From contig CAKQCB010000004.1 in NCBI GenBank assembly GCA_934216615.1, positions 186,001-250,000 on the forward strand: a DNA stretch of 64,000 nucleotides, written 5' to 3'. The position numbers and the translations under genes are program-made. Every line of letters starts with the position of its first letter. The first letter of the stretch is position 1. The notes below the pieces were generated by a model, which worked only from the letters and a program-made list of their open reading frames with translations, did not search any database and was not told the origin of the DNA. Shown one piece after another: positions 44,097-53,188 of this stretch. Source of the DNA: an uncultured Anaerolineae bacterium (GTDB lineage Bacteria > Chloroflexota > Anaerolineae > Aggregatilineales > Phototrophicaceae).

Positions 44097-45158
44097 CTAC
44101 GGCTCTAACAAATAGCGCACTAAAAGGTGCGTCGTATGAAAAAGCCCTTCTTCATGAGAACGTTCGTAAGCATGAGACGCATCGACGCCCGGGCCGATCA
44201 AGCCCACCCGCGCATCTCCACCTGCGCGCCAATAGGCCGAACCATCCGAACTATAAAAAGGATAGATATCCGTTTTATGTGGGATGTCATGGGTTTTCAC
44301 CAGCGCGTGCAGCTTTTGGTTCATCAACAAGTGATACGGCCCGCTGGAATCTTTCACGCAGATGGTGACGGAATATTCATCGGATGTTTGCCCTTCGCCC
44401 ATCGCCGCCATATCAATCGCGAGTAGCTCATCCAAGTTTTCGGGCCATCCAGCCGCGCCCCCGTGTCCGACTTCTTCATAATTAGAAATGATGAAGAGGG
44501 TATCGTGAGCGGGGATTTCACCGCTGGCGTGCATGGCATCAATGGCGGAATAGATGTTTGCCACGCAGATTTTATCGTCAAGGTGACGTGAACGGATGAA
44601 CCCCGTATCAATCACTTCAACGTGCGGGTCTAAAAACACAAAGTCACCGACTTCGATGCCCAGCGCCCGCGTATCTGCCGCGCTGAAAACTTTTGCATCC
44701 AACCGAACTTCCATGTTGCTTTCATTGCGAATGAGTGTGGCGACATCTTTAGAGACATGGGTGCTGGCGTTCACGGGCAAAATTGTCCCGCGGTAACGGC
44801 GATCATCCTGTGTGCGGATCGTGACCGTTTCAAACTCTACTGCGGGCCACATCCATCCCCCTAATTGGGCGAGCTTCAGCCGACCGTTGGCTTTCACCTC
44901 TTTGACCATCGCCCCCAACGTGTCCACGTGGGCGGTGACACCACGCGGTTTTTCAGCTGTTGCCCCTTTCCAATGCAGGCGTAGACTGCCTTTGTTGGTG
45001 GTGTCGATGGTGAAATTAGGGATGTTTAATGCCTCAAAAGCAGCGCGCACATACGCGATACCTTCAGGGGTATATCCCGTAGGGCTAGGCGTATTCAGCA
45101 ACCCCACTAAAAAATCAACCGCTTTGGCGTTGTTGATTGCGTCTGTCGAAAAGTGCAT
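44097..45158 (-). CDS. M42-family metallopeptidase (glutamyl aminopeptidase / FrvX-like)
   Basis: 353 residues of a di-zinc aminopeptidase. Ligands and catalytic residues are visible: His in GVTAHVDTLG, Asp in RHLDDKI, the Glu pair in SNYEEVGHG, Asp in AIDMAA and the last His in GLFHTTHL. An inserted PDZ-like subdomain lies around residues 85-170. Family members form tetrahedral dodecamers that trim peptides in the cytosol. It ends 38 bp from its convergent neighbour. The small membrane protein gene 4 bp upstream is likely cotranscribed. Confidence 0.9.
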   Translation of the reverse strand: MHFSTDAINNAKAVDFLVGLLNTPSPTGYTPEGIAYVRAAFEALNIPNFTIDTTNKGSLRLHWKGATAEKPRGVTAHVDTLGAMVKEVKANGRLKLAQLGGWMWPAVEFETVTIRTQDDRRYRGTILPVNASTHVSKDVATLIRNESNMEVRLDAKVFSAADTRALGIEVGDFVFLDPHVEVIDTGFIRSRHLDDKICVANIYSAIDAMHASGEIPAHDTLFIISNYEEVGHGGAAGWPENLDELLAIDMAAMGEGQTSDEYSVTICVKDSSGPYHLLMNQKLHALVKTHDIPHKTDIYPFYSSDGSAYWRAGGDARVGLIGPGVDASHAYERSHEEGLFHTTHLLVRYLLEP

Positions 45159-45161
45159 GGA

Positions 45162-45554
45162 TTAAGACCAACCTTGAGGCAGACGTGCGACGCCAAGATA
45201 GATCAAGCCCAAGGTCAACAGCATCGAGATCAGGGCTGAGACAATATAGGCGCGGTCACCCCGTTTGCGGAAGGCCATGTACCCGTTGGAGACCACAATT
45301 GCGATGATCATAATCACGGCGTGTTCAATTTCGTGAGAGAGCCATGTCCCTCTGGCGATGAGAAGGATGATGCCGAGTAATACTTGAATACCAATCACCG
45401 CGCTGAACACGCGCAACAACATGCGCAGGGTTTTATCAACTGTGCCATTTTGAATCAAGCGGATGACGAGCAAGGCTAACGTGACAAGCGAGACGAGGAC
45501 AACGATCCAGCGCAGGCCGGAATGGGCGTATAAAAGTATCTGTGAGAATTCCAT
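45162..45554 (-). CDS. four-helix integral membrane protein
   Basis: 130 residues with four hydrophobic helices (about 14-33, 45-66, 74-92 and 101-121). The first contains HSGLRWIVVLVSL, a His in the membrane, and the third follows HEIEHAVIMII; paired histidines of this kind are found in cytochrome b-like membrane proteins, so haem binding is conceivable but unproven. It lies 4 bp upstream of the M42 peptidase on the same strand. Family not recognised. Confidence 0.65.
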   Translation of the reverse strand: MEFSQILLYAHSGLRWIVVLVSLVTLALLVIRLIQNGTVDKTLRMLLRVFSAVIGIQVLLGIILLIARGTWLSHEIEHAVIMIIAIVVSNGYMAFRKRGDRAYIVSALISMLLTLGLIYLGVARLPQGWS

Positions 45555-45650
45555 CAGGATTCACTCCATAAAATAAACTGTATTGCGAGAATCCCGATTG
45601 TAACGCAACGGTGAAATTCAAGGAACATCCAGCTTAGGAATGTACAGGTG

Positions 45651-45913
45651 ACCTCACCTGCTTCGCTACGCTTAGCCGTCCTCTCCCCACGGAGAGGACA
45701 GGGACGTTTCTCATTTTGAGGTAGGTTATGTTTCGCGGACAGGGCAAGTCGGTGACTTGCCCACCCCATTTCTGAATCTCATCCATTCGTTAATAACCAG
45801 AAACAAAACGGGCAAGGCGATGCCTTGCCCCTACAAATCCTCTTATGTGACGTGATTCTTCCCGCCCTCTCCCCATGGAGAGGGCACGATAGCGTAGCTA
45901 TCGGGGTGAGGTG
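45651..45913 (+). repeat. modular palindromic repeat, copy F (long form)
   Basis: Long form. After the GGGCAAGTC-GGT-GACTTGCCC hairpin comes the extra CACCCCATTTCTGAATC block and a second hairpin, GGGCAAGGC/GCCTTGCCC, in place of the ACAGGGC stem of copy A, showing compensatory change. Right end CGATAGCGTAGCTATCG-GGGTGAGGTG. Confidence 0.9.
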
Positions 45914-45954
45914 TTTTTTAAAATCATAAACTCGTAAGGACACCGCTTTAAAGA

Positions 45955-46098
45955 CACCTCACCTGCTTCGCTGACGCTCAGCCGTCCTCTCCGTGGGGAG
46001 AGGACAAAGACACATTTATTTCGAGGTGGATTATATGTTGTGGGCAAGTCACCGACTTGCCCCTACGAACTCTGATTTGAGACAATCGAAGTGAGGTG
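45955..46098 (+). repeat. modular palindromic repeat, copy G (right end shortened)
   Basis: Starts CACCTCACCTGC and has the first two hairpins, but the GCCCTCTCC and CGATAGC stems are lost. Its terminal GTGAGGTG ends at 46098, directly against the galK stop codon at 46099. Confidence 0.85.
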
Positions 46099-47280
46099 TT
46101 ATTCCAACTCGCGGGCGTACACCACGGATGCGCCATCGCTGGCGTTAGAGACGTACATTGTGGCATTAAGGCCAGTGCGTTCTTTATAACCTTGACTGAC
46201 GACTTCTAAGAAGGTATCGACCACTTTTTCATCCACCAGTGCGACAGCACAACCGCCGAAACCGCCCCCCGTCATGCGCGCGCCGTAACAGCCTTCCACA
46301 CTTTGCGCACACTCGACGATATGATTTAACGCGTCGTTGGTGATTTCAAAGTCGTCGCGCATACTCACGTGACTGGCGTTCATCATGCGCCCTAAAATTT
46401 CAGGATCATTGAGGCGCATCGCTTCTGAGGCGTACAGCGTGCGGTCGTTTTCGGAGATCACATGGCGCGCACGGCGATACACAATTGGCTCTAACAATTC
46501 ATGCGCCGCTTCAAGTTGATCCATTGTGACATCGCGCAGGGCTTTCGCCTCGAAAAAGGCAGCGGCCGTTTCACATTGTTCACGACGTTCGTTGTAAGCA
46601 GAGGTCACTAATTCACGGCGAGTGTTCGTATCCATGATGATGACTTGGGTGCCGGTGGGCAGAGGTGCGGCCATCGTCTCTAAAGTACGACAGTCGATCA
46701 GCAAGGCGTGATCTTTTTGACCCGCCGCAGAAATCATTTGATCCATGATCCCTGTCTTCACGCCCACCCATTGATTTTCTGCCCGTTGGGCGGCCAGTGC
46801 AATTTGAGCAGGGTTCCAATTCAGGTTGGGGCTTACGCAGAAGAAGGCGCGCGCGGTGGCAAGCTCTAAAGCCGCAGAGGATGAAAGCCCTGCGCCCCGC
46901 GGGACATCCCCAGCGATGACACCGATCCATCCTAACAGCTCATATTTGGATTGCTGAAGCGACCACGCAACCCCTTTGACGTATCCATGCCAGCCGTCTT
47001 TTGCATTTCGCTTGTTCAGGTTTAGGTCTGACAAGGCAAATTCGGCCACTTCCTCGTAATCGGCTGAGTAGACGGTGACCGATGGATCATCGTTGGCGCG
47101 TAACGCGATATACACTGCATGCTCAATCGCCATCGGCATTACATACCCATCGTTGTAGTCGGTATGTTCACCGATGAGATTGACCCGCCCGGGGGCGCGG
47201 ACAATAAAATCTGGCTCGCCACCAAAGCGTTCACGAAAAAGCGTTTTGGCTTTTTCGATTAACGTTTCATTCATCGACAT
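46099..47280 (-). CDS. galK: galactokinase
   Basis: 393 residues of the GHMP kinase family, phosphorylating galactose at C1 with ATP in the Leloir pathway. GRVNLIGEHTDYNDG near 31-45 is the galactokinase signature, VPRGAGLSSSAALE the ATP loop, and MTGGGFGGCAVALV the third GHMP motif. It lies 103 bp downstream of galT on the same strand. The ATGs at 47280 and 47274 are both possible. Repeat copy G touches the stop codon, so the native 3' untranslated region has been replaced by the repeat. Confidence 0.95.
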   Translation of the reverse strand: MSMNETLIEKAKTLFRERFGGEPDFIVRAPGRVNLIGEHTDYNDGYVMPMAIEHAVYIALRANDDPSVTVYSADYEEVAEFALSDLNLNKRNAKDGWHGYVKGVAWSLQQSKYELLGWIGVIAGDVPRGAGLSSSAALELATARAFFCVSPNLNWNPAQIALAAQRAENQWVGVKTGIMDQMISAAGQKDHALLIDCRTLETMAAPLPTGTQVIIMDTNTRRELVTSAYNERREQCETAAAFFEAKALRDVTMDQLEAAHELLEPIVYRRARHVISENDRTLYASEAMRLNDPEILGRMMNASHVSMRDDFEITNDALNHIVECAQSVEGCYGARMTGGGFGGCAVALVDEKVVDTFLEVVSQGYKERTGLNATMYVSNASDGASVVYARELE

Positions 47281-47383
47281 TCTTATGACCTTTATGGCAC
47301 ATCACATTGAAGGTATTTATTCGGATGTGCGTCTGAATAGTTGAACTTTTATTTTTTAACTGTACCTTATGTGACGTGACACG

Positions 47384-48451
47384 TCACGAGTTATTTTTGT
47401 GTTTATAGTGTGTTTCCGCTAAATCTCGCAAACGCGCCGCTGCTTGTTCTGGTGTGATGTCGCGTTGTGCTTCGGCCATCATTTCATACCCCACCATAAA
47501 TTTACGAACCGTCGCGCTGCGCAACAGGGGCGGGTAAAAATGAGCATGTAACTGCCAATGAGGCTGGTCGGCATGAAATTGGTCGCCTAATAAAGCGCCA
47601 TGCCAGCCCATCGAATACGGGAAGGAGGTTTCAAAAAGGTTATCATAGCGGGTCGTCAAGCGCTTGAGGATGTCGGCTAAGGCATCGCGTTGGGTGTCGT
47701 TCAAGTCGGGCATTTTTTGCACAGGGGCGCGTGGGATGACCAGCGTTTCATACGGCCAAATGGCCCAATAGGGAACGACGGCGATCCAATCCTCATTCTC
47801 GACAATCACACGCTCGCCCCGTTCGCTCTCGACGCGGGCATAAGCGGTTAAAAGTGATTCCCCGTGCTGTTGATAATACGCGGCTTGTTGGGCATCTTCC
47901 CGCGCTAATTCATTCGGGATGAAACTACTCGCCCATATTTGCCCGTGCGGATGCGGGTTGGATGCCCCCATCGTCGTGCCTTTGTTTTCAAAAATTTGCA
48001 CCCATTGATAGGTTTCGCCTAAATCAATGATTTGCTCTGCCCACACATCCACCACATAGCGAATGTCGGTGGGTTCCATTTCGGGCAGGGTGAGATCATG
48101 ACGGGGTGAGAAACAGATCACACGAGAGGTGCCTACGACAGGCTGGCTTTGGAAAAGCGGATCGGTGATCGTCAGGGGATCGCTGGGCGTGTCTGGCAGA
48201 AGGGCGGCAAAATCATTGGTGAAAACAAACGTGGTCGTGTAGTCAGGATTGCGCACGCCCCCCGCGCGTTCATTCCCCGGACACAGATAACACGTTGGGT
48301 CATGTTGGGGTTTATGTTCGTCCGGTAAACGTTCGATCTGACCTTGCCACGGACGTTTTGTACGGTGTGGGGAAACTAAAATCCATTCATTTTTCAGTGG
48401 ATTATAACGTCGATGGGGGTGCTCTAGGGGATCAAATCCCAACATGTTCAT
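47384..48451 (-). CDS. galT: galactose-1-phosphate uridylyltransferase
   Basis: 355 residues. The nucleophile His is in the HPHGQIWA motif near residue 167; the zinc-site region [12 protein letters not shown] near 54-65 and [21 protein letters not shown] near 300-320 complete the family pattern. It transfers UMP from UDP-glucose to galactose-1-phosphate. galE is not in the window. The order upstream secreted gene, galT, galK on the minus strand suggests one operon, 11 bp separating the first two. Confidence 0.95.
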   Translation of the reverse strand: MNMLGFDPLEHPHRRYNPLKNEWILVSPHRTKRPWQGQIERLPDEHKPQHDPTCYLCPGNERAGGVRNPDYTTTFVFTNDFAALLPDTPSDPLTITDPLFQSQPVVGTSRVICFSPRHDLTLPEMEPTDIRYVVDVWAEQIIDLGETYQWVQIFENKGTTMGASNPHPHGQIWASSFIPNELAREDAQQAAYYQQHGESLLTAYARVESERGERVIVENEDWIAVVPYWAIWPYETLVIPRAPVQKMPDLNDTQRDALADILKRLTTRYDNLFETSFPYSMGWHGALLGDQFHADQPHWQLHAHFYPPLLRSATVRKFMVGYEMMAEAQRDITPEQAAARLRDLAETHYKHKNNS

Positions 48452-48462
48452 ATCCTAAAAAA

Positions 48463-49314
48463 TTATTGTGCTGAAAATAAGGTGGAACCTAAGTAGATGG
48501 ATTCCATCATAGCATCAAGTTCGGTTAAAGTCGGGGTAAAAGCAGTTTCGGGAAGCGCGTCCATCGCAACACGTAATTGGCGCGCGTAACTTTCGATATC
48601 CACAATCAAAGCATCAGGTGTGAGCGGTGAAATCTCCACTGCAAAACTCGCGCTGATGTAAAACTCACCTTGAACTGTCAGCCCTTCATAGCCAACGCGC
48701 CATTCTATCTCGTCAGTAAGATAGAGAAAACGTGCGAACTGACCTTCTTGCCCCGCGTTAAAGCTGAAATAACGCCCCTGTCCAATTAGGTAAACCGCGT
48801 GATCTTCAGGGTCATTTTGGGAAGGGTAGGTGATGAGTGAAGCGAAGCTGGTTTGGCTGGAAAGCAACGGGGTAAGCGCGGTGATGGTGGCGCGTAAATC
48901 TGCAAAGGTTGTTTCTTGGGTGTTCAACTGTGATGTGCGTGTAATTAGCATGTGACCTAGTGAAATTTCATCCCGCAGAAAATCGACACGAGCGCCACCG
49001 GGGGGAATCTGCACAGCCATATCTGAATTTGCGCCTAGCGTAAAAGCGACATCAATTTCAGACGGCAGGGTAAAAGTGAGCGAAACATCGCTCCATGACA
49101 TCATCGGGCTATAAAACGGTGCGATATCCCGCGGGGAAAACGGTGTGGTCGTGATCCCAATGGGTAAATCTGCTAAGGGCGAAGGGGTCATGGTCAGGTG
49201 AAGTTCGGGGTTTGATCCCGCGCTCACTTGCGTTTGAGGCAAGGTGAAGATCATCCCCATGCCTGCCAACATGCAAAAAATACCTAACCCTAGCCACTGG
49301 AAAGAACGTTTCAT
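48463..49314 (-). CDS. secreted protein of unknown function
   Basis: 283 residues with a hydrophobic leader (GLGIFCMLAGMGMIF, cleavage near SAG) and an extracytoplasmic body rich in beta-strand patterns; no Cys in the mature part. No domain is recognised; the segment FSFNAGQEGQFARFLYLTDEIEWRV and the closing helix ALPETAFTPTLTELDAMMESI are its most distinctive parts. It may precede galT and galK in one transcript, but nothing links it to sugar use except position. Confidence 0.65.
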   Translation of the reverse strand: MKRSFQWLGLGIFCMLAGMGMIFTLPQTQVSAGSNPELHLTMTPSPLADLPIGITTTPFSPRDIAPFYSPMMSWSDVSLTFTLPSEIDVAFTLGANSDMAVQIPPGGARVDFLRDEISLGHMLITRTSQLNTQETTFADLRATITALTPLLSSQTSFASLITYPSQNDPEDHAVYLIGQGRYFSFNAGQEGQFARFLYLTDEIEWRVGYEGLTVQGEFYISASFAVEISPLTPDALIVDIESYARQLRVAMDALPETAFTPTLTELDAMMESIYLGSTLFSAQ

Positions 49315-49365
49315 AGTTGTCCTCGGTACGACGTGAAGTTCAATGGGATGAAGCGCAGTCCACGT

Positions 49366-49773
49366 TTAGCGATTGCTCAACACTTTACGAACCCCAGGGA
49401 TAGACGCGATTTGATTCACCAACTGTGGAATATCCACGTTTTCAAGAAGCTCTCCCGCGATGATGACATTGCCAAAATAGATATTCGCAATCAACCCAGG
49501 GGGAAGGATACGTCCAACATCTAAACGAATGGTTTCATCATCATAAAGCTGGGACGTATCCACACCCAGCGCGCCTTGGATGTGTTCGCCCCTGTCGTTT
49601 AGATATTTGCGGTTGATGGGTGTTTGGGTGTTCCCGCTTAACACGATGGTGCCGTTATGCGCGTTCACGTTAATGTGATGGCGATCATTGTTGGTTGGTG
49701 GATAGTGAACAATGATGCTTTGCATATCATTAATTAAATCAATATCGGGACGTACTGCAGACAGGTCAGCCAT
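49366..49773 (-). CDS. BON-domain protein
   Basis: 135 residues with no signal peptide. Two BON-like halves: residues about 10-60 (INVNAHNGTIVLSGNTQTPINRKYL) and 75-135 (LIANIYFGNVIIAGELLENVDIPQLVNQIASIPGVRKVLS), each with the beta-alpha-beta order and a G-x-V-x-L-x-G strand. BON domains bind phospholipid or ligand surfaces. The ATG at 49773 has GGAG eight bases before it. It is divergent from the SlyD-like gene. Confidence 0.75.
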   Translation of the reverse strand: MADLSAVRPDIDLINDMQSIIVHYPPTNNDRHHINVNAHNGTIVLSGNTQTPINRKYLNDRGEHIQGALGVDTSQLYDDETIRLDVGRILPPGLIANIYFGNVIIAGELLENVDIPQLVNQIASIPGVRKVLSNR

Positions 49774-49950
49774 TACCAACACTCCATGAACGAAATTAGA
49801 AATGAAATTCTATGCTATCATTTTGCCTTATCGAGATGTAAGTTGCCAAATGTAACATACCACTATTCTAAAACAGTGTGTTTAAGTCTAAAATGAGAAC
49901 CCATGATGACCCCCTACTTGGGTCTTTTATTTTGAAAAGGAACACTCCCG

Positions 49951-50466
49951 ATGGAACAAAATCCTCAAACAATTACGGGTGATATGGTCGTTAGCATCAC
50001 TTACCAACTCAGCGTCGATGGCGAAGTGGTTAACAGCGCAGACACAAATGATCCTTTAGAATATTTACACGGCAGCGGCGAAATCATCCCCGGCCTGGAA
50101 GCCGCCATTGAAGGTAAAACGGTAGGACATAAATTCAGCATCACCTTGTCCCCAGAAGACGCCTACGGTGAATATGACGAAGAAAATCTGGAAGAGATCG
50201 ACAAGGATTCCATTCCCGATGATCTCGAAATTGGCGCGGTGGTCGAAGTCGAAGACGAAGAAGGTGTTTACCTTGCCCACGTCAAAGAAATTCATGATGA
50301 CTATGTGCTGTTAGACTTCAATCCCCCGCTCGCAGGGAAAACATTAACCTACAATGTGGAAATTCTCAGCGCGCGCATGGCGACGCCAGAAGAACTCGAT
50401 CATGGTCACGTTCATGGCGATGATTGGGAAGAAGATGAAGAAGACTGGGAAGAAGACGAGGAATAA
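49951..50466 (+). CDS. FKBP-type peptidyl-prolyl isomerase, SlyD-like
   Basis: 171 residues. An FKBP domain split by an insert-in-flap: VVSITYQLSVDGEVVNSAD and LEYLHGSGEIIPGLEAAIEGKTVGHKF (family signature), SPEDAYGEYDEE, then the IF chaperone domain IPDDLEIGAVVEVEDEEGV, and the closing FKBP strand DFNPPLAGKTLTYNVEIL. The tail after residue 150 has a short HGHVHG motif and is then almost entirely Asp, Glu and Trp, unlike the long His/Cys metal tail of E. coli SlyD. It acts in cytosolic proline isomerisation and holdase folding. A hairpin terminator follows. Confidence 0.92.
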   Translation: MEQNPQTITGDMVVSITYQLSVDGEVVNSADTNDPLEYLHGSGEIIPGLEAAIEGKTVGHKFSITLSPEDAYGEYDEENLEEIDKDSIPDDLEIGAVVEVEDEEGVYLAHVKEIHDDYVLLDFNPPLAGKTLTYNVEILSARMATPEELDHGHVHGDDWEEDEEDWEEDEE

Positions 50467-50518
50467 AATCCGCTCGTTCCTAGCTTTTGCAGGCTGATTC
50501 ATCGTCAAAGCTTTAATC

Positions 50519-50556
50519 AAAGAGGGGATGTCCTACGCGGGCATTTCCTCTTTTTG
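50519..50556 (+). terminator. terminator after the SlyD-like gene
   Basis: AAAGAGGGGATG (50519-50530) pairs with CATTTCCTCTTT (50542-50553) through two G-U pairs and runs into T; 52 bp after the stop. Confidence 0.75.
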
Positions 50557-50575
50557 TTTGGGATGATACCAAGGG

Positions 50576-50819
50576 CACCTCACCTGCTTCGCTGATGCTT
50601 AGCCGTCCTCTCCGTGGGGAGAGGACAAAGGACAAAAGAAGACAAACTAGTAGGGGCAAGGCATCGCCTTGCCCACCCCATTTCTGAATCTTATCCATTC
50701 GTTGATAGCCAGAAACAAAACGGACAGGGCATGCCCTGTCCCTACAGTGTTGCGAGACGTGCGTTTCCCGCCCTCTCCCCACGGAGAGGGCACGATAGCA
50801 CAGCTATCGGGGTGAGGTG
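50576..50819 (+). repeat. modular palindromic repeat, copy H (long form), first of a triple array
   Basis: Long form in which the first central hairpin is GGGGCAAGGCATCGCCTTGC-like and the second is GGACAGGGCATGCCCTGTCC. The right end is CGATAGCACAGCTATCG plus GGGGTGAGGTG. It is followed after 21 bp by copy I. Confidence 0.9.
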
Positions 50820-50840
50820 TTTTTAACAACGGATAAAGGG

Positions 50841-51027
50841 CGCCTCACCTGCTTCGCTGACGCTCAGCCGTCCTCTCCATGGGGAGAGGACAAAAGACGC
50901 CAACAGGATAGGTTATGTTTCGTGGGCAAGTCACCGACTTGCCCCTACAGAAATCCTGATTTTGACGGGATTCTCCCTGCCCTCTCTTATGGAGAGGGCA
51001 CGATAGCGGAGCTATCGGGGTGAGGTG
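50841..51027 (+). repeat. modular palindromic repeat, copy I (short form)
   Basis: A complete short-form unit: GCCTCACCTGCTTCGCTGA left end, GTCCTCTCC-ATGG-GGAGAGGAC, GGGCAAGTC-ACC-GACTTGCCC, GCCCTCTC/GAGAGGGC, CGATAGCGGAGCTATCG, GGGGTGAGGTG. Confidence 0.9.
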
Positions 51028-51038
51028 CCCTTCAAAAA

Positions 51039-51229
51039 CACTCACCTGCTTCGCTGACGCTCAGCCGTCCTCTCCGTGGGGAGAGGACAGATACGCGACC
51101 TATTTCAAGGTAGGTTATGTTTCGCGGACAGGGCAAGTCACCGACTTGCCCCTACGAATTCCTCATGTGTAACGTAATTCTTTTCGCCCTCTCCCCACGG
51201 AGAGGGCACGACCCCGTCGGGGTGAGGTA
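51039..51229 (+). repeat. modular palindromic repeat, copy J (short form)
   Basis: Third unit of the head-to-tail array, beginning 11 bp after copy I. Its right end has ACCCCGTCGGGGT in place of the CGATAGC stem, an alternative palindrome that keeps the pairing. The array occupies most of the 866-bp gap between the SlyD-like gene and maf; 51230-51332 holds nothing recognisable. Confidence 0.9.
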
Positions 51230-51332
51230 TACGGCCATGATATTTCCCAAGGCGACCCTGACAATCATCCCACGTGTATGTTAAAACTGACGTTACAACG
51301 ATTTGATGCTGTAATAATGATGAGTAACGTCT

Positions 51333-51941
51333 ATGACATTCGTTTTTATTCTCGCGTCGGGTTCCCCGCGTCGGCGTGAAATCCTCACCGAGATGGGGAT
51401 CACATTCACCGTGATGAAACCCGACATTGATGAAACTCAACATCCGTCTGAATCCCCCTTCGCGTATGTGAAAAGGCTGAGCATTGAAAAAGCCCATGCC
51501 ATCGCTGACCGAATGGAAAAAAGCCAAGAGGCATTCATTTTGGGGGCGGATACGGTGGTGATCCTCGCGGCGGACACGATGGGCGAAGCGGACGGCGTCA
51601 TCATCGGCAAACCGCTGGATGCGCTCGAAGCCGAAACGATGCTGAAACAGTTACGCAACCGCGCGCATATCGTCTGTACGGCCATCAGCTTGTTGACGTT
51701 AAAAAAAGGGGAACGCACACTTCAAACAGAACTCACCCAAACGACAGTGACCATGCGCGACTACAGCGACGAAGAGATCAAGGCGTACATCGCGACAGGG
51801 GACCCGTTTGATAAAGCCGGAAGTTACGCCATTCAGCACGAAGCGTTTCATCCCGTTGCCCATATAGACGGAAGTTATTCGAACGTGGTGGGCTTACCTA
51901 TAGAAACCCTGCAAAAAATGCTTGATCGTCTGAGTGTTTAA
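51333..51941 (+). CDS. maf: Maf-family nucleotide pyrophosphatase
   Basis: 202 residues. LASGSPRRREIL at residues 8-19 is the Maf signature and ILGADTVV near 70 holds the catalytic Asp; FDKAGSYAIQ near 155 is the third motif. Maf/YhdE/YceF enzymes hydrolyse dTTP, UTP, m7GTP or modified nucleotides and have been tied to septum arrest. The segment between residues 75 and 90 (LAADTMGEADG) is slightly longer than usual. It is followed by a PPC-domain secreted protein 26 bp downstream. Confidence 0.92.
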   Translation: MTFVFILASGSPRRREILTEMGITFTVMKPDIDETQHPSESPFAYVKRLSIEKAHAIADRMEKSQEAFILGADTVVILAADTMGEADGVIIGKPLDALEAETMLKQLRNRAHIVCTAISLLTLKKGERTLQTELTQTTVTMRDYSDEEIKAYIATGDPFDKAGSYAIQHEAFHPVAHIDGSYSNVVGLPIETLQKMLDRLSV

Positions 51942-51967
51942 TCTGTAAAAATAGGAGGCAATCCCCT

Positions 51968-53188
51968 ATGCGTTTTTCACGGATCAAAACTTTATGCGTA
52001 TGTCTCATCGTGGGGATGATGAGCGCCGTTTTTGCACAAACCAGCGTGATGATCCCGTTTGGGGAAACCCTGACGGGCACGGTCAGCCCTGAAAACCTCG
52101 CCCCAAGTTTCTTCTTTACCGCCGAACAAGATCAGATTTTTACGGTAGATTTAAAAGCTGATGATCCCAGCTTCACCCCGTTACTGCTTTTAGTCGATGC
52201 GCAAAACCAGATTTTGCAAACGGTGGGCGGGGTTCCGAATATGACCAGCCTTCAGCTCACCTTCACCATCCCCCAAACAGGACAGTTTTATTTCCAAGTT
52301 CAGGGGTTCAACGGCTCTATGGGAAACTTCACCATCATTCTATATGAAGGTGATCTTCCGCTCATCCCAACCGAAACGCCGACCAGCCTACCCACTGCCA
52401 CACCACAAGCCACATCAACCCCTATGGCCGAAACGGGTAGTCTTGAAACGTTATTTATCGGCAGTGTGATTTCACCTCAAGTCGATGAGGTGAATACGCT
52501 GATTGAATATGCGCTGATTTTAGAAGCCGATGCCCATCTAGAGGTCACGTTTACAGAGGCGAACGCGCCTGCTGTCGCCGTTTTTGCAGGCGAAGATGAA
52601 CCATTTGTCACGCTTGCACCTCCGTTAAAGACGGCGGTATTGGAATTAAGCGCAGGGGAATATCAAGTCGAGGTGCGTCATCGAACTGGAACGGGTACAC
52701 AAACCGCGTGGATCGAAATTAGCGCGATTGTGGATCAACCCATCATCTCGCCCACCGCGACACCCATACCCCCGACCGAATTCCCGACAGCGATTCCCGT
52801 CACCCCAACGCCCACACAAATCACCGATGTGGATTTGCAAATCGTGTGGGGGGATTCTACGCTCAGCGTGATCAACGTGAGTGGGCAAACCCTCAACTTG
52901 GGCGAACTGTCGCTACTAGGCGCGAACCGTCGGGTTGATTCCAGCTTCTGGGCTAACTCGACGAACATCCAAGCCCTGCCAGACCGCGCTTGCGTTCTTT
53001 TACGTCCGTTGGCATACCCTGACATGCCCGCACTCCCCATCGGTTGTACCGATTTAGCCGCGTGGTGGTCGGCGGATATTGTCCATGTTTGGGCAGGTGA
53101 GCAGTTCACAGTGCAATCTGGGGTAGACACAATCGCAACCTGTATTGTGAGCGAATTGCAATGTTTAGTGGACATTCCGAACGCATAA
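51968..53188 (+). CDS. secreted protein with PPC-like beta domains
   Basis: 406 residues. Signal peptide with cleavage near VFAQ. Residues about 30-135 form a pre-peptidase C-terminal (PPC)-like domain: GETLTGTVSPENLAPSFFF, then TVDLKADDPSFTPLLLLVD and GQFYFQVQGFNGSMGNFTI. A Thr/Pro linker is followed by a second, weaker PPC-like unit (about 165-255), another linker, and a C-terminal domain (about 280-406) with four Cys residues likely forming disulfides. No catalytic motif. Probably a surface or binding protein. GGAGG precedes the ATG at good distance, and a terminator follows. Confidence 0.72.
   Translation: MRFSRIKTLCVCLIVGMMSAVFAQTSVMIPFGETLTGTVSPENLAPSFFFTAEQDQIFTVDLKADDPSFTPLLLLVDAQNQILQTVGGVPNMTSLQLTFTIPQTGQFYFQVQGFNGSMGNFTIILYEGDLPLIPTETPTSLPTATPQATSTPMAETGSLETLFIGSVISPQVDEVNTLIEYALILEADAHLEVTFTEANAPAVAVFAGEDEPFVTLAPPLKTAVLELSAGEYQVEVRHRTGTGTQTAWIEISAIVDQPIISPTATPIPPTEFPTAIPVTPTPTQITDVDLQIVWGDSTLSVINVSGQTLNLGELSLLGANRRVDSSFWANSTNIQALPDRACVLLRPLAYPDMPALPIGCTDLAAWWSADIVHVWAGEQFTVQSGVDTIATCIVSELQCLVDIPNA

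Noticed and set aside
50576..51229. Three tandem repeats considered as a CRISPR array
   Set aside because: Units are about 190-245 bp and nearly identical throughout, with no short repeat/unique spacer pattern, and there are no cas genes.
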